Below are positions 1 to 8,762 of a stretch of DNA of 64,000 nt, in pieces. A program made the translations under genes and the position numbers. A model generated the notes under the pieces. It did not search any database. It worked only from the letters and a program-made list of their open reading frames with translations, and was not told the origin of the DNA. How positions within the stretch are numbered: position 1 is the first letter of the stretch; each line of letters starts with the position of its first letter. The DNA comes from Ramlibacter alkalitolerans (lineage in GTDB: Bacteria; Pseudomonadota; Gammaproteobacteria; Burkholderiales; Burkholderiaceae_C): contig NZ_JAEQND010000014.1 of NCBI RefSeq assembly GCF_016722765.1, positions 98,171 through 162,170 of the forward strand, given 5' to 3'.

Positions 1-583
1 GGCCAGGAGCGGCCGTGTGTGGTTATGGAGCGGGTACTCGGCCAAACTGCGGCTTGGAAGCCCGAGAGGGGAATCTGGCGGATGACTATTCTTCCGGATC
101 GCGCTCTTTCGGAACGGATCAACTTGACCGCCTCGACCGTAAATTCCAGCTGCGAACAGCGCCTACCGAACCCGCCGACGGTGCGATCCCCAACCAAGTA
201 CGAACCCTAGCGGGCGTCCGTGAAGGCTTCCAGGCTCGGGGGGAGCTAACAAGTGTCGGAGGCGCGTGCTAGCTCAGCGCGGTTTTCAAAGAAGCTTCGC
301 GGGTCGCCAGCGATGCACTTCAGGTGTGCATGCGAGGCGGAGTTGACGCGTCGGCGAGGGCTTGGTAGCCTGTCGCCGTTCGATTACTCCCCTCGCTTTC
401 CGATTCGGGTCCGGAGAGACGTTGGCGCAAGCCGACGGCGCGGAAGTACTCGGGCAACGGCACCGACCCAACCGCCACCTAAGACTCCATCTGCGCTCGC
501 GCGCACGCACGCTCCATGCGACCTCCGAGACCCACGGAGGGGATGACGGTCCGAGATGGCAAGTGAACCAGGAGCGAATCATC
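1..583. other. Non-coding or unassigned left edge
   Basis: I see no open frame here with a convincing ribosome binding site, protein composition or known motif. The frames present are short and rich in Arg, Pro and Ser, as expected of random frames in GC-rich DNA. It may hold the promoter of the small gene that follows. Confidence 0.4.
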
Positions 584-829
584 TTGACGACCAACTCGAA
601 GAGCGCGCGGGACAACCGCGCAAACCAGCTCAATCCCCTCCATCCCGCCTACTACCTGTCGAGGGGCAAAAGCCCTGCGGAGGCCCAGCGCCGAGCGCGT
701 GAGAGCACGTTCGCCGTGACTAGCCAGGTTCCGCAGGTAGTTCCGGACGTCAGCGCCCATTCCGCCCCGTCGGGGAAGACGCGCAAGCAGTCCACTTCCT
801 GCAACCGGCCACCGGCGTTCTTCGGCTGA
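584..829 (+). CDS. Small hypothetical protein with NQLNP/AYYLSRG motif (81 aa)
   Basis: This is a predicted 81-residue protein. I chose the TTG start at 584 because AGGAG lies about 7 bases upstream; the frame extends further upstream but loses protein-like character. The N-terminus reads DNRANQLNP then PAYYLSRG, followed by a helical SPAEAQRRA stretch. This resembles short bacterial proteins of unknown function that carry NQLNPxxxAYxxSRG. The C-terminal half is Ser/Pro-rich and ends CNRPPAFFG. No signal peptide or membrane segment is visible. It lies 216 bases before a radical SAM operon in the same direction, so a role as substrate or partner is possible but unproven. Confidence 0.45.
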   Translation: MTTNSKSARDNRANQLNPLHPAYYLSRGKSPAEAQRRARESTFAVTSQVPQVVPDVSAHSAPSGKTRKQSTSCNRPPAFFG

Positions 830-1045
830 CTCGACCGACACCCGCCGCGGGTAGCAGCCGAGGGGCTGGGTGTTCCTGGACGAAATCCATGACCAGCGAA
901 CGCCGACCACGGGGGCATCCGGCCTCGTGCGAGAACTCACGGCCAAGTGCGTCAGCTCCGCTGCGTCGAAATGCGCCCAACGCGGCGTCGTTGGACAGGC
1001 GTCCCGCAACGCACACAGCGCAACTGCAATCCAGGAGATCGCGCC

Positions 1046-3397
1046 ATGAAGATCCTCAAAGTCATCCACGGCTACCCCATGCGCTACAACGCCGGCTCCG
1101 AGGTTTACAGCCAGACGCTTTGCCACGCGCTCGCCGAGCGCCACGACGTGCACGTGTTCACGCGTGAGGAGGACGCATTCGCGCCCGACTTTCGGCTGCG
1201 GCTCGAGCGCGACCCAGACGATGCCCGCGTCACCGTGCATATCGTGAACAACCCACGCCTGAAGGATCGGTACCGTGCCACAGGCATCGATCAGCGCTTC
1301 GCAGAGGTCCTCGACAGAGTTAATCCGGACGTCGTCCACGTCGGCCACCTCAATCACCTGTCGACGTCGATGCTGCGGGAAGCGGCGGTGCGCGAGATTC
1401 CTATCCTTTTCACCCTGCACGACTACTGGCTGATGTGCCCGCGTGGGCAATTCATGCAGATGTTTCCGGAGGATCCGAATGACCTCTGGGCTGTCTGCGA
1501 TAGCCAAGCAGACCGCAAATGCGCCGAACGCTGTTACGCGCGCTACTTCAGCGGAGCGTCCGGCGAACTGGAGACGGATGTCACGTACTGGGCGGACTGG
1601 GTGGGCCGCCGAATGCGACACGTGCGCGAGGTGACCGAGTTTGTCGACCTGTTCATCGCGCCTTCCCGGTACCTCCACGACCGATTCCGAGATGAATTCA
1701 ACATTCCAGAGAGCAAGCTCGTCCACCTCGACTACGGCTTTGCACGAGAACGAATGGCGGGTAGGAGTCGAGTGCCGGGGGAGCGGTTCACGTTCGGGTA
1801 CATCGGCACGCATATCCCGGCGAAGGGAATCCACGATCTGATACAGGCTTTCGGCAAGACCAAAGGTGACGCGCGCCTGCGAATCTGGGGTCGGCCGCGC
1901 GGACAGGACACCGACGCGCTCAAGGAGATGGCCGCCTCGCTGCCTGCAGGCGTAGCGAGCCGCATCGAGTGGCTTCCCGAGTACAGGAACCAGGAGATCG
2001 TTCGGGACGTCTTCGATCGCTGTGACGCCATCGTCGTCCCGTCGGTTTGGGTGGAGAACTCGCCCCTCGTAATTCATGAAGCGCAGCAGGCGCGCGTTCC
2101 CGTGATCACGGCCGCCGCCGGCGGAATGGCGGAATATGTGCATCACGAAATCAACGGGCTGCTTTACGAGCACCGCTGCGTCGCGTCCATGGCGGACCAG
2201 ATGCAGCGCTTGGCCGACTCGCCGGAACTCACCGTTCGCCTCGGCCAGCGGGGTTACTTGTACAGCACAACGGGCGAGATTCCGTCGATTCAAGACCATG
2301 TGATCGCTGTCGAGAGGCTCTATGCCGATGTCCTCAGCCGCCAAGCATCCGCTCGAGTTACGCGTTCGGCAGGCCCCTGGCGTATTACGTTCGACACCAA
2401 TCCCGACACCTGCAACCTGCGCTGCGTCATGTGCGAGGAGCATTCACCGCACAGCATCCTTCAGATCCGGCGAAAGGAGGAGGGCCGGCCCCGTCGGCTG
2501 ATGCCCTTCGAGATGATCGAACGCGTGGTCGCTGACGCGGCGCCGCACGGCCTGCGGGAGATCATTCCGTCCACCATGGGCGAGCCGCTGCTGTACGAAC
2601 ACTTCGACGACATTCTTGAGCTCTGCCGGCGCTACAAGGTCAAGCTGAATCTGACCACCAACGGCACGTTCCCGCGGCGCGGTGCAACTGCCTGGGCCGA
2701 GCGCATCGTCCCCGTAACCTCGGACGTGAAGATCTCCTGGAATGGGGCGACGAAGGCCACCCACGAGGCCATCATGCTGGGCGCCAGGTGGGAGAAGGTG
2801 GTCAAGAACGTCCGTGACTTCATTGCGGTGAGGGATGCGCATGCGGCAACCGGCGGCAACCGCTGCCGCGTCACCTTCCAGTTGACATTCCTGGAGTCCA
2901 ACGTCGACGAACTGGCCGATATCGTGCGACTCGCCTTGCGCCTCGGCGTCGACCGAATAAAGGGCCACCACCTTTGGGCGCACTTCACAGAGATCCAGGA
3001 TCAGTCGATGCGGCGAAGCCCTGAAGCCATCGAACGATGGAATCGCGCAGTGCTCGCTGCCCGGGAGGCCGCCCGCGAGCAAACGCTCCCGAATGGCAAA
3101 TACGTCCTGCTGGAAAACATCTTCCTGCTCGATGCCGCCGCGAAGGAGGATCTGGCCCCTGGCGGTCCATGCCCGTTCCTCGGACAGGAGGCGTGGGTCA
3201 GTGCCGTGGGTCGATTCGACCCCTGCTGCGCGCCAGACGCTCAACGTCGCACACTGGGTGAATTCGGTAATCTCGACAGTGCGAGCTTCATGGAGATCTG
3301 GAACGGCGATTCCTACCGCGAGCTCACGTCGACGTATCGCAATCGCCGGCTCTGCGTTGGCTGCAACATGAGGAAGCCGGAAGGGAGCAAGACATGA
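1046..3397 (+). CDS. GT4 glycosyltransferase fused to radical SAM/SPASM enzyme (783 aa)
   Basis: The protein has two catalytic halves. Residues 1 to about 430 are a GT-B glycosyltransferase of group 1: GSEVYSQ near the N-terminus, FGYIGTHIPAKG at the start of the second Rossmann fold, and VPSVWVENSPLVIHEA then AAGGMAEY for nucleotide-sugar binding. From about residue 450 there is a radical SAM domain with Cys456, Cys460 and Cys463 (CNLRCVMC). A SPASM-like C-terminus follows, with FDPCC, FMEIWNG and LCVGCNM. The ATG at 1046 follows CAGGAG by about 9 bases; an in-frame upstream extension looks non-coding. It overlaps the next gene by 4 bases (ATGA). Fusion of these two activities is unusual. 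Substrate unknown. Confidence 0.88.
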   Translation: MKILKVIHGYPMRYNAGSEVYSQTLCHALAERHDVHVFTREEDAFAPDFRLRLERDPDDARVTVHIVNNPRLKDRYRATGIDQRFAEVLDRVNPDVVHVGHLNHLSTSMLREAAVREIPILFTLHDYWLMCPRGQFMQMFPEDPNDLWAVCDSQADRKCAERCYARYFSGASGELETDVTYWADWVGRRMRHVREVTEFVDLFIAPSRYLHDRFRDEFNIPESKLVHLDYGFARERMAGRSRVPGERFTFGYIGTHIPAKGIHDLIQAFGKTKGDARLRIWGRPRGQDTDALKEMAASLPAGVASRIEWLPEYRNQEIVRDVFDRCDAIVVPSVWVENSPLVIHEAQQARVPVITAAAGGMAEYVHHEINGLLYEHRCVASMADQMQRLADSPELTVRLGQRGYLYSTTGEIPSIQDHVIAVERLYADVLSRQASARVTRSAGPWRITFDTNPDTCNLRCVMCEEHSPHSILQIRRKEEGRPRRLMPFEMIERVVADAAPHGLREIIPSTMGEPLLYEHFDDILELCRRYKVKLNLTTNGTFPRRGATAWAERIVPVTSDVKISWNGATKATHEAIMLGARWEKVVKNVRDFIAVRDAHAATGGNRCRVTFQLTFLESNVDELADIVRLALRLGVDRIKGHHLWAHFTEIQDQSMRRSPEAIERWNRAVLAAREAAREQTLPNGKYVLLENIFLLDAAAKEDLAPGGPCPFLGQEAWVSAVGRFDPCCAPDAQRRTLGEFGNLDSASFMEIWNGDSYRELTSTYRNRRLCVGCNMRKPEGSKT

Positions 3398-4419
3398 TTG
3401 CGCCCCGAAGAGGACCCAGTGCAGAGGCCGCCCATGCAGTCGTCCTCCCGTCGGGACTGTCACAGAGCGCGATCGAGGCCATGCGCGACCTGTTCGGCCG
3501 GTCGATGGCCGAAGTCGCCGCACAAGCCAAGATGCGCGAGGAAGACATTGAGCGCGTGACGTCCGCCTGGAGCATGAAGGCCAACTTCGTCGCTCGGATG
3601 CTCTCAATCGCTGCGCCACGAATCCGGTCGCTCCTGCTGGAGCAGGGCAAACCCTGGACGGACATCGGCGAGCACGTGGATGCCACATTGTTCGTAGCGT
3701 CGCACTTGCGAGCGGAACCCACCCATGCCCACCAGGACATCGCGTACAAGTGGAACCGGCCGGTTGATGCGCGATACGCGTACACGACCTGGTTGGCTCT
3801 GGACGCGTGCGGCCCCGGCTCCGGTGCCTTGACGTTTGGCAGGGCCTTCCCGCCCCTGCCGATCGTCGAGCGTCAGGACTTCCTCTGCCAAGAATTCGTC
3901 GATCACTCGACGACGCCGACGTGGCGGGACGCGCAATTCGTGGCAGCAGTGGAGCGAGCCGACATGGTCGTTTTCGACGCATGTGCGTGGCACGCATCAA
4001 GCGCCTTCCGGGAACCCGGCCGACGACTGGCGCTGTCAATTCGCTGGGCCTCCAAGAGCGGCTGGGAACGCGCCGTGTCTCTCCCGAATCCCACCATCCG
4101 GCCCGTTTCCTTCGGGATGGACACATCGGGTGCGTTGCTATGTGGCCTCGTCAGGGCTGCGTGCGGCCGGCTGGCAGTTGAATCCGCACGGGGCGGCACT
4201 TATGCAACCGTCACCGAGTTGTTCCAGCACCACCACCACGTCGTGGAGAGACTCAGTGCGCCAGCGAAGCGAAGCCTTGAGGACCTGAGACTCGCGCTCT
4301 CGCTTGAGGAGCGGCACGGGGGGCGTTGCGCCCCCGGCGTGTGGCGCGCGGTCCGAGATCACGCGGTTCCTGAACTCGTTCGGCTTGGCGTAGTGGAGGG
4401 CAGCCGTGAACTGGCATGA
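3394..4419 (+). CDS. Phytanoyl-CoA dioxygenase-like Fe(II)/2-oxoglutarate oxygenase (341 aa)
   Basis: This is probably a 2-oxoglutarate-dependent hydroxylase of the PhyH superfamily. The iron ligands appear as His113-x-Asp115 in HAHQD and a distal His near residue 199 in ACAWHASS. An Arg in RRLALSIRW would bind 2-oxoglutarate. The segment YTTWLALDACGPGSGAL is the typical strand and loop after the first ligand pair. The C-terminal 100 residues are outside the catalytic fold and unassigned. The start overlaps the stop of the radical SAM gene and the end overlaps the next gene by 14 bases, so translation is likely coupled. The substrate is probably the product of the neighbouring enzymes. Confidence 0.82.
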   Translation: MIAPRRGPSAEAAHAVVLPSGLSQSAIEAMRDLFGRSMAEVAAQAKMREEDIERVTSAWSMKANFVARMLSIAAPRIRSLLLEQGKPWTDIGEHVDATLFVASHLRAEPTHAHQDIAYKWNRPVDARYAYTTWLALDACGPGSGALTFGRAFPPLPIVERQDFLCQEFVDHSTTPTWRDAQFVAAVERADMVVFDACAWHASSAFREPGRRLALSIRWASKSGWERAVSLPNPTIRPVSFGMDTSGALLCGLVRAACGRLAVESARGGTYATVTELFQHHHHVVERLSAPAKRSLEDLRLALSLEERHGGRCAPGVWRAVRDHAVPELVRLGVVEGSRELA

Positions 4420-6070
4420 CCTGAGCATCAGCCCGGACGGCACCCACCATCTGACGGTGGAGGGGGTACCAGCCTTCGCCGAGCGCTTCGACGCGGTGCT
4501 GAAGTTCCACCCGCCAGGGCTCGCCGCCGTTCAACGGGGGGATAAAGCCTGGCACGTCCGGAGCGACGGCTTGGCCGCGTACGAGCGGCGCTTCGTCCGC
4601 ACCTTTGGCTACTATCAGCACCTTGCTGCGGTTGTGGCGTCAGATGGCTGGCACCACATCACGGTCGCCGGAAACGACGCCTACCTCGAGCGATACGCGT
4701 GGTGCGGCAACTTCCAGGAAGGCCGCTGCAGCGTGCGCGCTCACAATGGGGCGTATCACCACATCTGCACCGACGGCAGCGCCGCGTATGCGGAGCGATG
4801 GCGCTACGTCGGCGACTACCGTGACGGCATCGCCGTCGTGCAGGCGGCAGACGGGCGCTCGACACACATTGACCGTGACGGAAAGCTCATTCACGGGCGT
4901 TGGTTCGTCGACCTCGACGTGTTTCACAAGGGCTTCGCGAGAGCGCGGGACGAGGGCGGTTGGACTCACATCGACCTTCGTGGCCGACCGATCTACTCGC
5001 GTCGCTTCGCATCGCTCGAGCCTTTCTACAACGGCCACGCTCGTGTCGAGCGCGCCGACGGGGCGCTCGAGGTCATCGACGAGGCAGGAGAGGCCGTGAT
5101 CGAACTGTGCCCCCCCCGACGGTCGGAGTTTGCCGCTCTCTCGGCAGACATGGTGGGCTACTGGAAGACGCAGACAATCGGCGCTGCGGTCGGGCTTGGT
5201 GTAATCGAGGAGCTTCCGGCGACTGAGGAAGAGGTCGCGAATCGACGCGATCTTCATCACGACGGGGCTCGCCGCCTGCTGCGGGCACTCGGCGAATTGG
5301 GTTTGGCGCTCAATAAGGCCGGCCAGTGGAGGCTCACGCCCCGCGGCAGCTTCCTGCGCTGCGATCATCCCCTCAGTCTCGCGGATGCGGCGCTCGAGTA
5401 CGCCGGCCCTTTGTCCAGCGCCTGGACGCGGCTGCCCGATGCCCTGCGTCGGAACTCCGCCTGGACGGCTCCAGATGTCTTCGGGGAAGTCGCGCGCGAC
5501 GAGGGCCGCCACATCGGCCACCACCGCATGCTGCGCAGCTATGCACGCCACGATTACGCCGAAGTATGTCGTGCCTTCGACTTACGTGGTGACGAGCGGG
5601 TGATCGACGCCGGTGGCGGGCTTGGTGCCCTCGGAAGGTTCCTCCTCGATGCCTACCCACGGGCTCAGGTGACAGTCCTCGAACGCCCCGAAGTGGTGGC
5701 GCTGGCCGAGGCAACTTACCCAAGGCTGCAGTGGCGCAGTGCGGATCTCTTCGAGGCTTGGGGCATCAATGCGGACGTCGTATTGCTTTCCCGGGTGCTC
5801 CACGACTGGGACGATGCGGCAGCGTGCCGGATCCTGGCTCGTGCCCGGGCCGCGTTGCCCCCCGGCGGGCGTGTCTACGTCATCGAAATGCTCATGTCCG
5901 AGGGCGGCGTCGCCGGTGCCCTGTGCGATCTCCATCTGTTGACCGTCACTGGAGGCCGGGAGCGATCGGAGGACGATTTCAGCCGCCTGCTGGCCGCGAC
6001 TGGGTTCCGGCTTGACGGTGTGCGGACCGTCGCGGCTCTGCCGTCCGTGGTGGTGGGAGTGGCGTCATGA
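4406..6070 (+). CDS. WG-repeat protein fused to SAM-dependent O-methyltransferase (554 aa)
   Basis: Residues 1 to about 235 are degenerate WG/KWG-like repeats with recurring W-H-H-I, Y-ERY and F-G-V units. From about 245 the protein is a class I O-methyltransferase of the hydroxyindole/caffeate type: a winged-helix start (ARRLLRALGELGL), a SAM-binding loop DAGGGLG near residue 400, the acidic strand end VTVLERPEV, SRVLHDWDD, and LLAATGF near the end. GTG 4406 lies inside the preceding gene. WG repeats usually serve protein binding, so this half may recruit the substrate or partners. Joining WG repeats to an O-methyltransferase is uncommon. The next gene overlaps by 4 bases. Confidence 0.85.
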   Translation: MNWHDLSISPDGTHHLTVEGVPAFAERFDAVLKFHPPGLAAVQRGDKAWHVRSDGLAAYERRFVRTFGYYQHLAAVVASDGWHHITVAGNDAYLERYAWCGNFQEGRCSVRAHNGAYHHICTDGSAAYAERWRYVGDYRDGIAVVQAADGRSTHIDRDGKLIHGRWFVDLDVFHKGFARARDEGGWTHIDLRGRPIYSRRFASLEPFYNGHARVERADGALEVIDEAGEAVIELCPPRRSEFAALSADMVGYWKTQTIGAAVGLGVIEELPATEEEVANRRDLHHDGARRLLRALGELGLALNKAGQWRLTPRGSFLRCDHPLSLADAALEYAGPLSSAWTRLPDALRRNSAWTAPDVFGEVARDEGRHIGHHRMLRSYARHDYAEVCRAFDLRGDERVIDAGGGLGALGRFLLDAYPRAQVTVLERPEVVALAEATYPRLQWRSADLFEAWGINADVVLLSRVLHDWDDAAACRILARARAALPPGGRVYVIEMLMSEGGVAGALCDLHLLTVTGGRERSEDDFSRLLAATGFRLDGVRTVAALPSVVVGVAS

Positions 6071-7383
6071 ATGAAGTTCAATGGCGGATTCCTGACTCGC
6101 TGATCAATCATCTTGCATGCGTGCCAGCAGACCGCGCTGTCGTCGTCCTCCTCCGGCATTCCGTCCGTGACTACCTGGCGCCAGGAGACGCGGGCTACCA
6201 CCTTCCGATCAACGAAGCGGGCCGCCGACTTGCCATGGAGCTTGGCGAGCGCCTGCGGGGCCGACTCCAAACGTTGCACGCAAGTCCGCTCGTCCGCTGC
6301 GTTCAGACCGGGGAGGCCCTTGCCGAAGGCGCATGCGCAGACCTGGCTGTGGTCCCCGATCGGCACCTTGGCGATCCGGGCATCTTTGTCATCGATGGCA
6401 GGCGAGCTTGGTCTCAGTGGCACGGACTCGGTCACGAAGGCGTGATGCGTCACCTCGTCAGCGAAACGGAGGCCCTACCTGGAATGGCCAGGCCTGACGA
6501 AGCCGCGCGCCTCCTGGTCCAGCACATGTTTGCCGTCGCGGCCGACCGGCCAGGCATTCATGTCTTCGTCACCCATGATTCGCTTGTCACGGCCACTGCG
6601 GCGCGCCTTCTCGGGCACCCACTGGAACGCGGAGACTGGCCCTTGTACCTTGAGGGCGCGTTCTTCTGGAAAGACGACAGCGGCGTCAACGCCGCCTATC
6701 GCGAGCGCCAGAGGCGGCGCAGCCTCCCCCTTTGCGGTCTCGACCACTGGGAGGTTGTCGAATTCGCCCGTCGAGAGATTGCGTCGACCGTCGGGCTGGA
6801 TTCGGGTGCTCGGTTCTTCCTTGCAGGAGGCGCGTTCAAGACGCTGCTCACAGGGGCTGCGCCTCGAGACCTCGACTTCTGGGCCGCGTCCCAGCGCGAT
6901 CGAGGGCTTCTCATCGACGCACTGCTAGCTCGAGGAGCTCGCCCATCGAGCTTTCGACCGTTCGCGGACGCCTTCGAGCTCGCCGGACGGCTGATCGAGG
7001 TGCCGCACAAAGTCGAGGCGACAACTCTGACCGAACGGATCGAGAGGTTTGATTTGGGGCTCTCGGCCATCGGGGTCGAGCATCATCCTGACGGCGAATG
7101 GTCTGCTTGCATCCATCCGCTGGCAATTGAGTCGCTGCGTAGGAGAGAGGTGCTGCTGTTGAAGCCCCTGGTGAATTGGAAGTATGCGCTCGTGACACTT
7201 GAGCGCATGCGTCGCTATGCGCGCGAATTGGGATTTTCTGTGCGGCCCGAGGAGGAAGCCGAAGTCTGGCGAGTGTTTGAGGCGCAGCCAAACGAGATGC
7301 GGGCCGGAATGGCGGAGCGCTTTGGGCGCTGCACCGCCGGAGGCTTCGGCGTCGCCGAGGAGGTTGCCTCTCGATTCCCGTGA
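6067..7383 (+). CDS. Histidine phosphatase fused to nucleotidyltransferase-like domain (438 aa)
   Basis: The N-terminal domain (about residues 20-205) is a branch-2-like histidine phosphatase. VVLLRHSVRD has Ser where RHG/RHA is usual, SPLVRCVQTGEAL carries the second Arg, and FVTHDSLV carries the second His. From about residue 240 a second domain has AGGAFKTLL and a DLDFW acidic pair, the pattern of the pol-beta nucleotidyltransferase fold. The two halves could remove and add a phosphate or nucleotide group on the same metabolite; this is inference. ATG 6067 overlaps the methyltransferase stop, so the gene is translationally coupled to the operon. It ends 30 bases before the NYN gene. Confidence 0.82.
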   Translation: MNEVQWRIPDSLINHLACVPADRAVVVLLRHSVRDYLAPGDAGYHLPINEAGRRLAMELGERLRGRLQTLHASPLVRCVQTGEALAEGACADLAVVPDRHLGDPGIFVIDGRRAWSQWHGLGHEGVMRHLVSETEALPGMARPDEAARLLVQHMFAVAADRPGIHVFVTHDSLVTATAARLLGHPLERGDWPLYLEGAFFWKDDSGVNAAYRERQRRRSLPLCGLDHWEVVEFARREIASTVGLDSGARFFLAGGAFKTLLTGAAPRDLDFWAASQRDRGLLIDALLARGARPSSFRPFADAFELAGRLIEVPHKVEATTLTERIERFDLGLSAIGVEHHPDGEWSACIHPLAIESLRRREVLLLKPLVNWKYALVTLERMRRYARELGFSVRPEEEAEVWRVFEAQPNEMRAGMAERFGRCTAGGFGVAEEVASRFP

Positions 7384-7413
7384 GTGGCTACCATCTCCGC
7401 AGGAGTGCGCATC

Positions 7414-8304
7414 ATGTTCAACGTCGACGCGGCTGAAGGCCGCACTGTTGCCCTGTACTGGGATTTCGAAAATATCCATGCAGGTCTTTGCGAAGAGAGG
7501 GAGCCGGGTTCATATCGCAATCCGGACGCCCGCTTTCGGCCCCAGGATCCGCTTGTGAACGTGCAAGCCGTGGTTGATCTCGCGGCGTCCTTCGGGCCTA
7601 TCGCCATTAACCGCGCGTACTGCAACTGGCAGTTCTATGGCCGGTACCGGGACGCGTTGTTGCAGAACGCCGTCGAACTCGTTCAACTGTTCCCGCCTGG
7701 CGGTGCCGCAAAGAATGGCGCCGACATCAAGCTGTGCCTCGACGCGACGGAGGACATTGGCAGATTCGCCCACATTGGCACGGTCATCATCGTCGGCGGC
7801 GACAGCGACTTCATGCCCGTCTCGCAGAAGATCAAGGCGGCCGGACGAACACTAATCGGCGTCGGAACGCGGAAGGCGACGAACCGGCACTGGGCCAAGA
7901 GCTGCCATGAGTTTCGGTATTACGAGAATCTGGTGGAAGTCAGGGCAGAGGCGGCGCCACCGGCATTGCCGGCGGAACAGCCGGCGATCGATTCCGCGGT
8001 CGCGGACGTGCCTGTATTGGGAAATCCCGAGTTACCGGCCGCCGAGGGGGAGGCCGTCGAATCGTCGTCACCGACGCCTGAGGGGCATGTGGACCTGATC
8101 CGCCGCGCGCTCCGCCTGCTTTCGGAGAAGCACGGGGATCCCTGGATCAATAAGGCGACGATCTTGCCGATGGTCAAGCGTCTCGACCCGACGTTTGACG
8201 TCACCGATCACGGGTACACAAGCTTCTCCGGGATGCTGAAGGAACTGGACGAGCTTGTTGAGGTGCGCAAGGGCGAGTACGACCAGCAAGTCCGCCTGCG
8301 GTGA
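7414..8304 (+). CDS. NYN domain ribonuclease-like protein with C-terminal OST-HTH/LOTUS domain (296 aa)
   Basis: The N-terminal two-thirds is an NYN (PIN-like) domain. Its acidic metal ligands are visible: Asp17 in YWDFENI, an Asp near 104 in GADIKLCLDA, and the Asp pair near 131-133 in GGDSDFMP. A Pro/Glu-rich linker follows, then a C-terminal OST-HTH (LOTUS) domain from about residue 225 (HVDLIRRAL ... YTSFSGMLKEL). By family this is probably a metal-dependent RNase or RNA-binding protein. I chose ATG 7414 because AGGAG lies 8 bases before it; a GTG at 7384 is an alternative. It stands between the radical SAM operon and the Dpd region. Confidence 0.88.
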   Translation: MFNVDAAEGRTVALYWDFENIHAGLCEEREPGSYRNPDARFRPQDPLVNVQAVVDLAASFGPIAINRAYCNWQFYGRYRDALLQNAVELVQLFPPGGAAKNGADIKLCLDATEDIGRFAHIGTVIIVGGDSDFMPVSQKIKAAGRTLIGVGTRKATNRHWAKSCHEFRYYENLVEVRAEAAPPALPAEQPAIDSAVADVPVLGNPELPAAEGEAVESSSPTPEGHVDLIRRALRLLSEKHGDPWINKATILPMVKRLDPTFDVTDHGYTSFSGMLKELDELVEVRKGEYDQQVRLR

Positions 8305-8393
8305 CCCGCGTCTTATCTGACGCGAGGCTCACGGCGTAAGCCCGCCGGCAGCAGCTTGTGCCGCAGCTCGCCTGTACAAAAGACCAGAACCAC

Positions 8394-8449
8394 GGGCTCA
8401 GGGGGTGAGCCTCGGGTTTATCACAGTACGTCTCCTGACGAAAGGAGAC
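8394..8449 (+). promoter_or_regulatory. Tandem leader hairpins; the second hides the Shine-Dalgarno of the DUF4258 gene
   Basis: Two inverted repeats precede the 8454 start. The first pairs GGCTCA (8395-8400) with TGAGCC (8406-8411). The second pairs GTCTCCT (8430-8436) with AGGAGAC (8443-8449) across a 6-base loop. The second contains the only good ribosome binding site (AGGAG, 8443-8447), so folding would block translation until the stem opens. Confidence 0.5.
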
Positions 8450-8453
8450 TACC

Positions 8454-8762
8454 ATGCCCGCCCTTGCTTCCGCCGCCCGCCCGACCGTACTGTCCGTCAC
8501 CCGTCATGCCACCGCGCGAATGCAGCAGCGTGGCATCCCCGCCTGGTTCCTGGAACTGCTTGTGCAACACGGTCGGGCGCGCCACGATGGTCACGGCGCG
8601 CTGGTCCTGAGCGTCTGCAAGGACACCCGGCGCAAGCTGCAGGGCGTGCTCTCGCGCAAGGAGTACGCTGACGCCGAACGCTACTTCAGGGTGTATGCGG
8701 TCCTCTCGATCGACGACGCCATCGTCACCACCGCACACCGTACGCACCGCCGCTTCCATTAA
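8454..8762 (+). CDS. DUF4258 family small protein (102 aa)
   Basis: The protein opens with SVTRHATARMQQRGIP, the signature of DUF4258 (a Ser/Thr-Arg-His-Ala then R-M-xx-R-G-I). It continues with a short beta-rich body and ends TTAHRTHRRFH. DUF4258 proteins are small, often found in mobile or toxin-like contexts, and lack an agreed activity. No membrane segment or signal peptide is visible. The gene stands alone between the NYN gene and the WYL regulator. Its ribosome binding site is paired in a leader hairpin, which suggests tight translational control. Confidence 0.75.
   Translation: MPALASAARPTVLSVTRHATARMQQRGIPAWFLELLVQHGRARHDGHGALVLSVCKDTRRKLQGVLSRKEYADAERYFRVYAVLSIDDAIVTTAHRTHRRFH

Noticed and set aside
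362..583. Longer version of the small protein starting near 362
   Set aside because: The upstream part is Arg/Pro-rich without motif, whereas TTG 584 has an AGGAG site and the conserved motif follows at once.
479..4126. Long minus-strand open frames opposite the radical SAM and dioxygenase genes
   Set aside because: They lack domain similarity and ribosome sites, and mirror the GC-rich codon pattern of the plus-strand genes.
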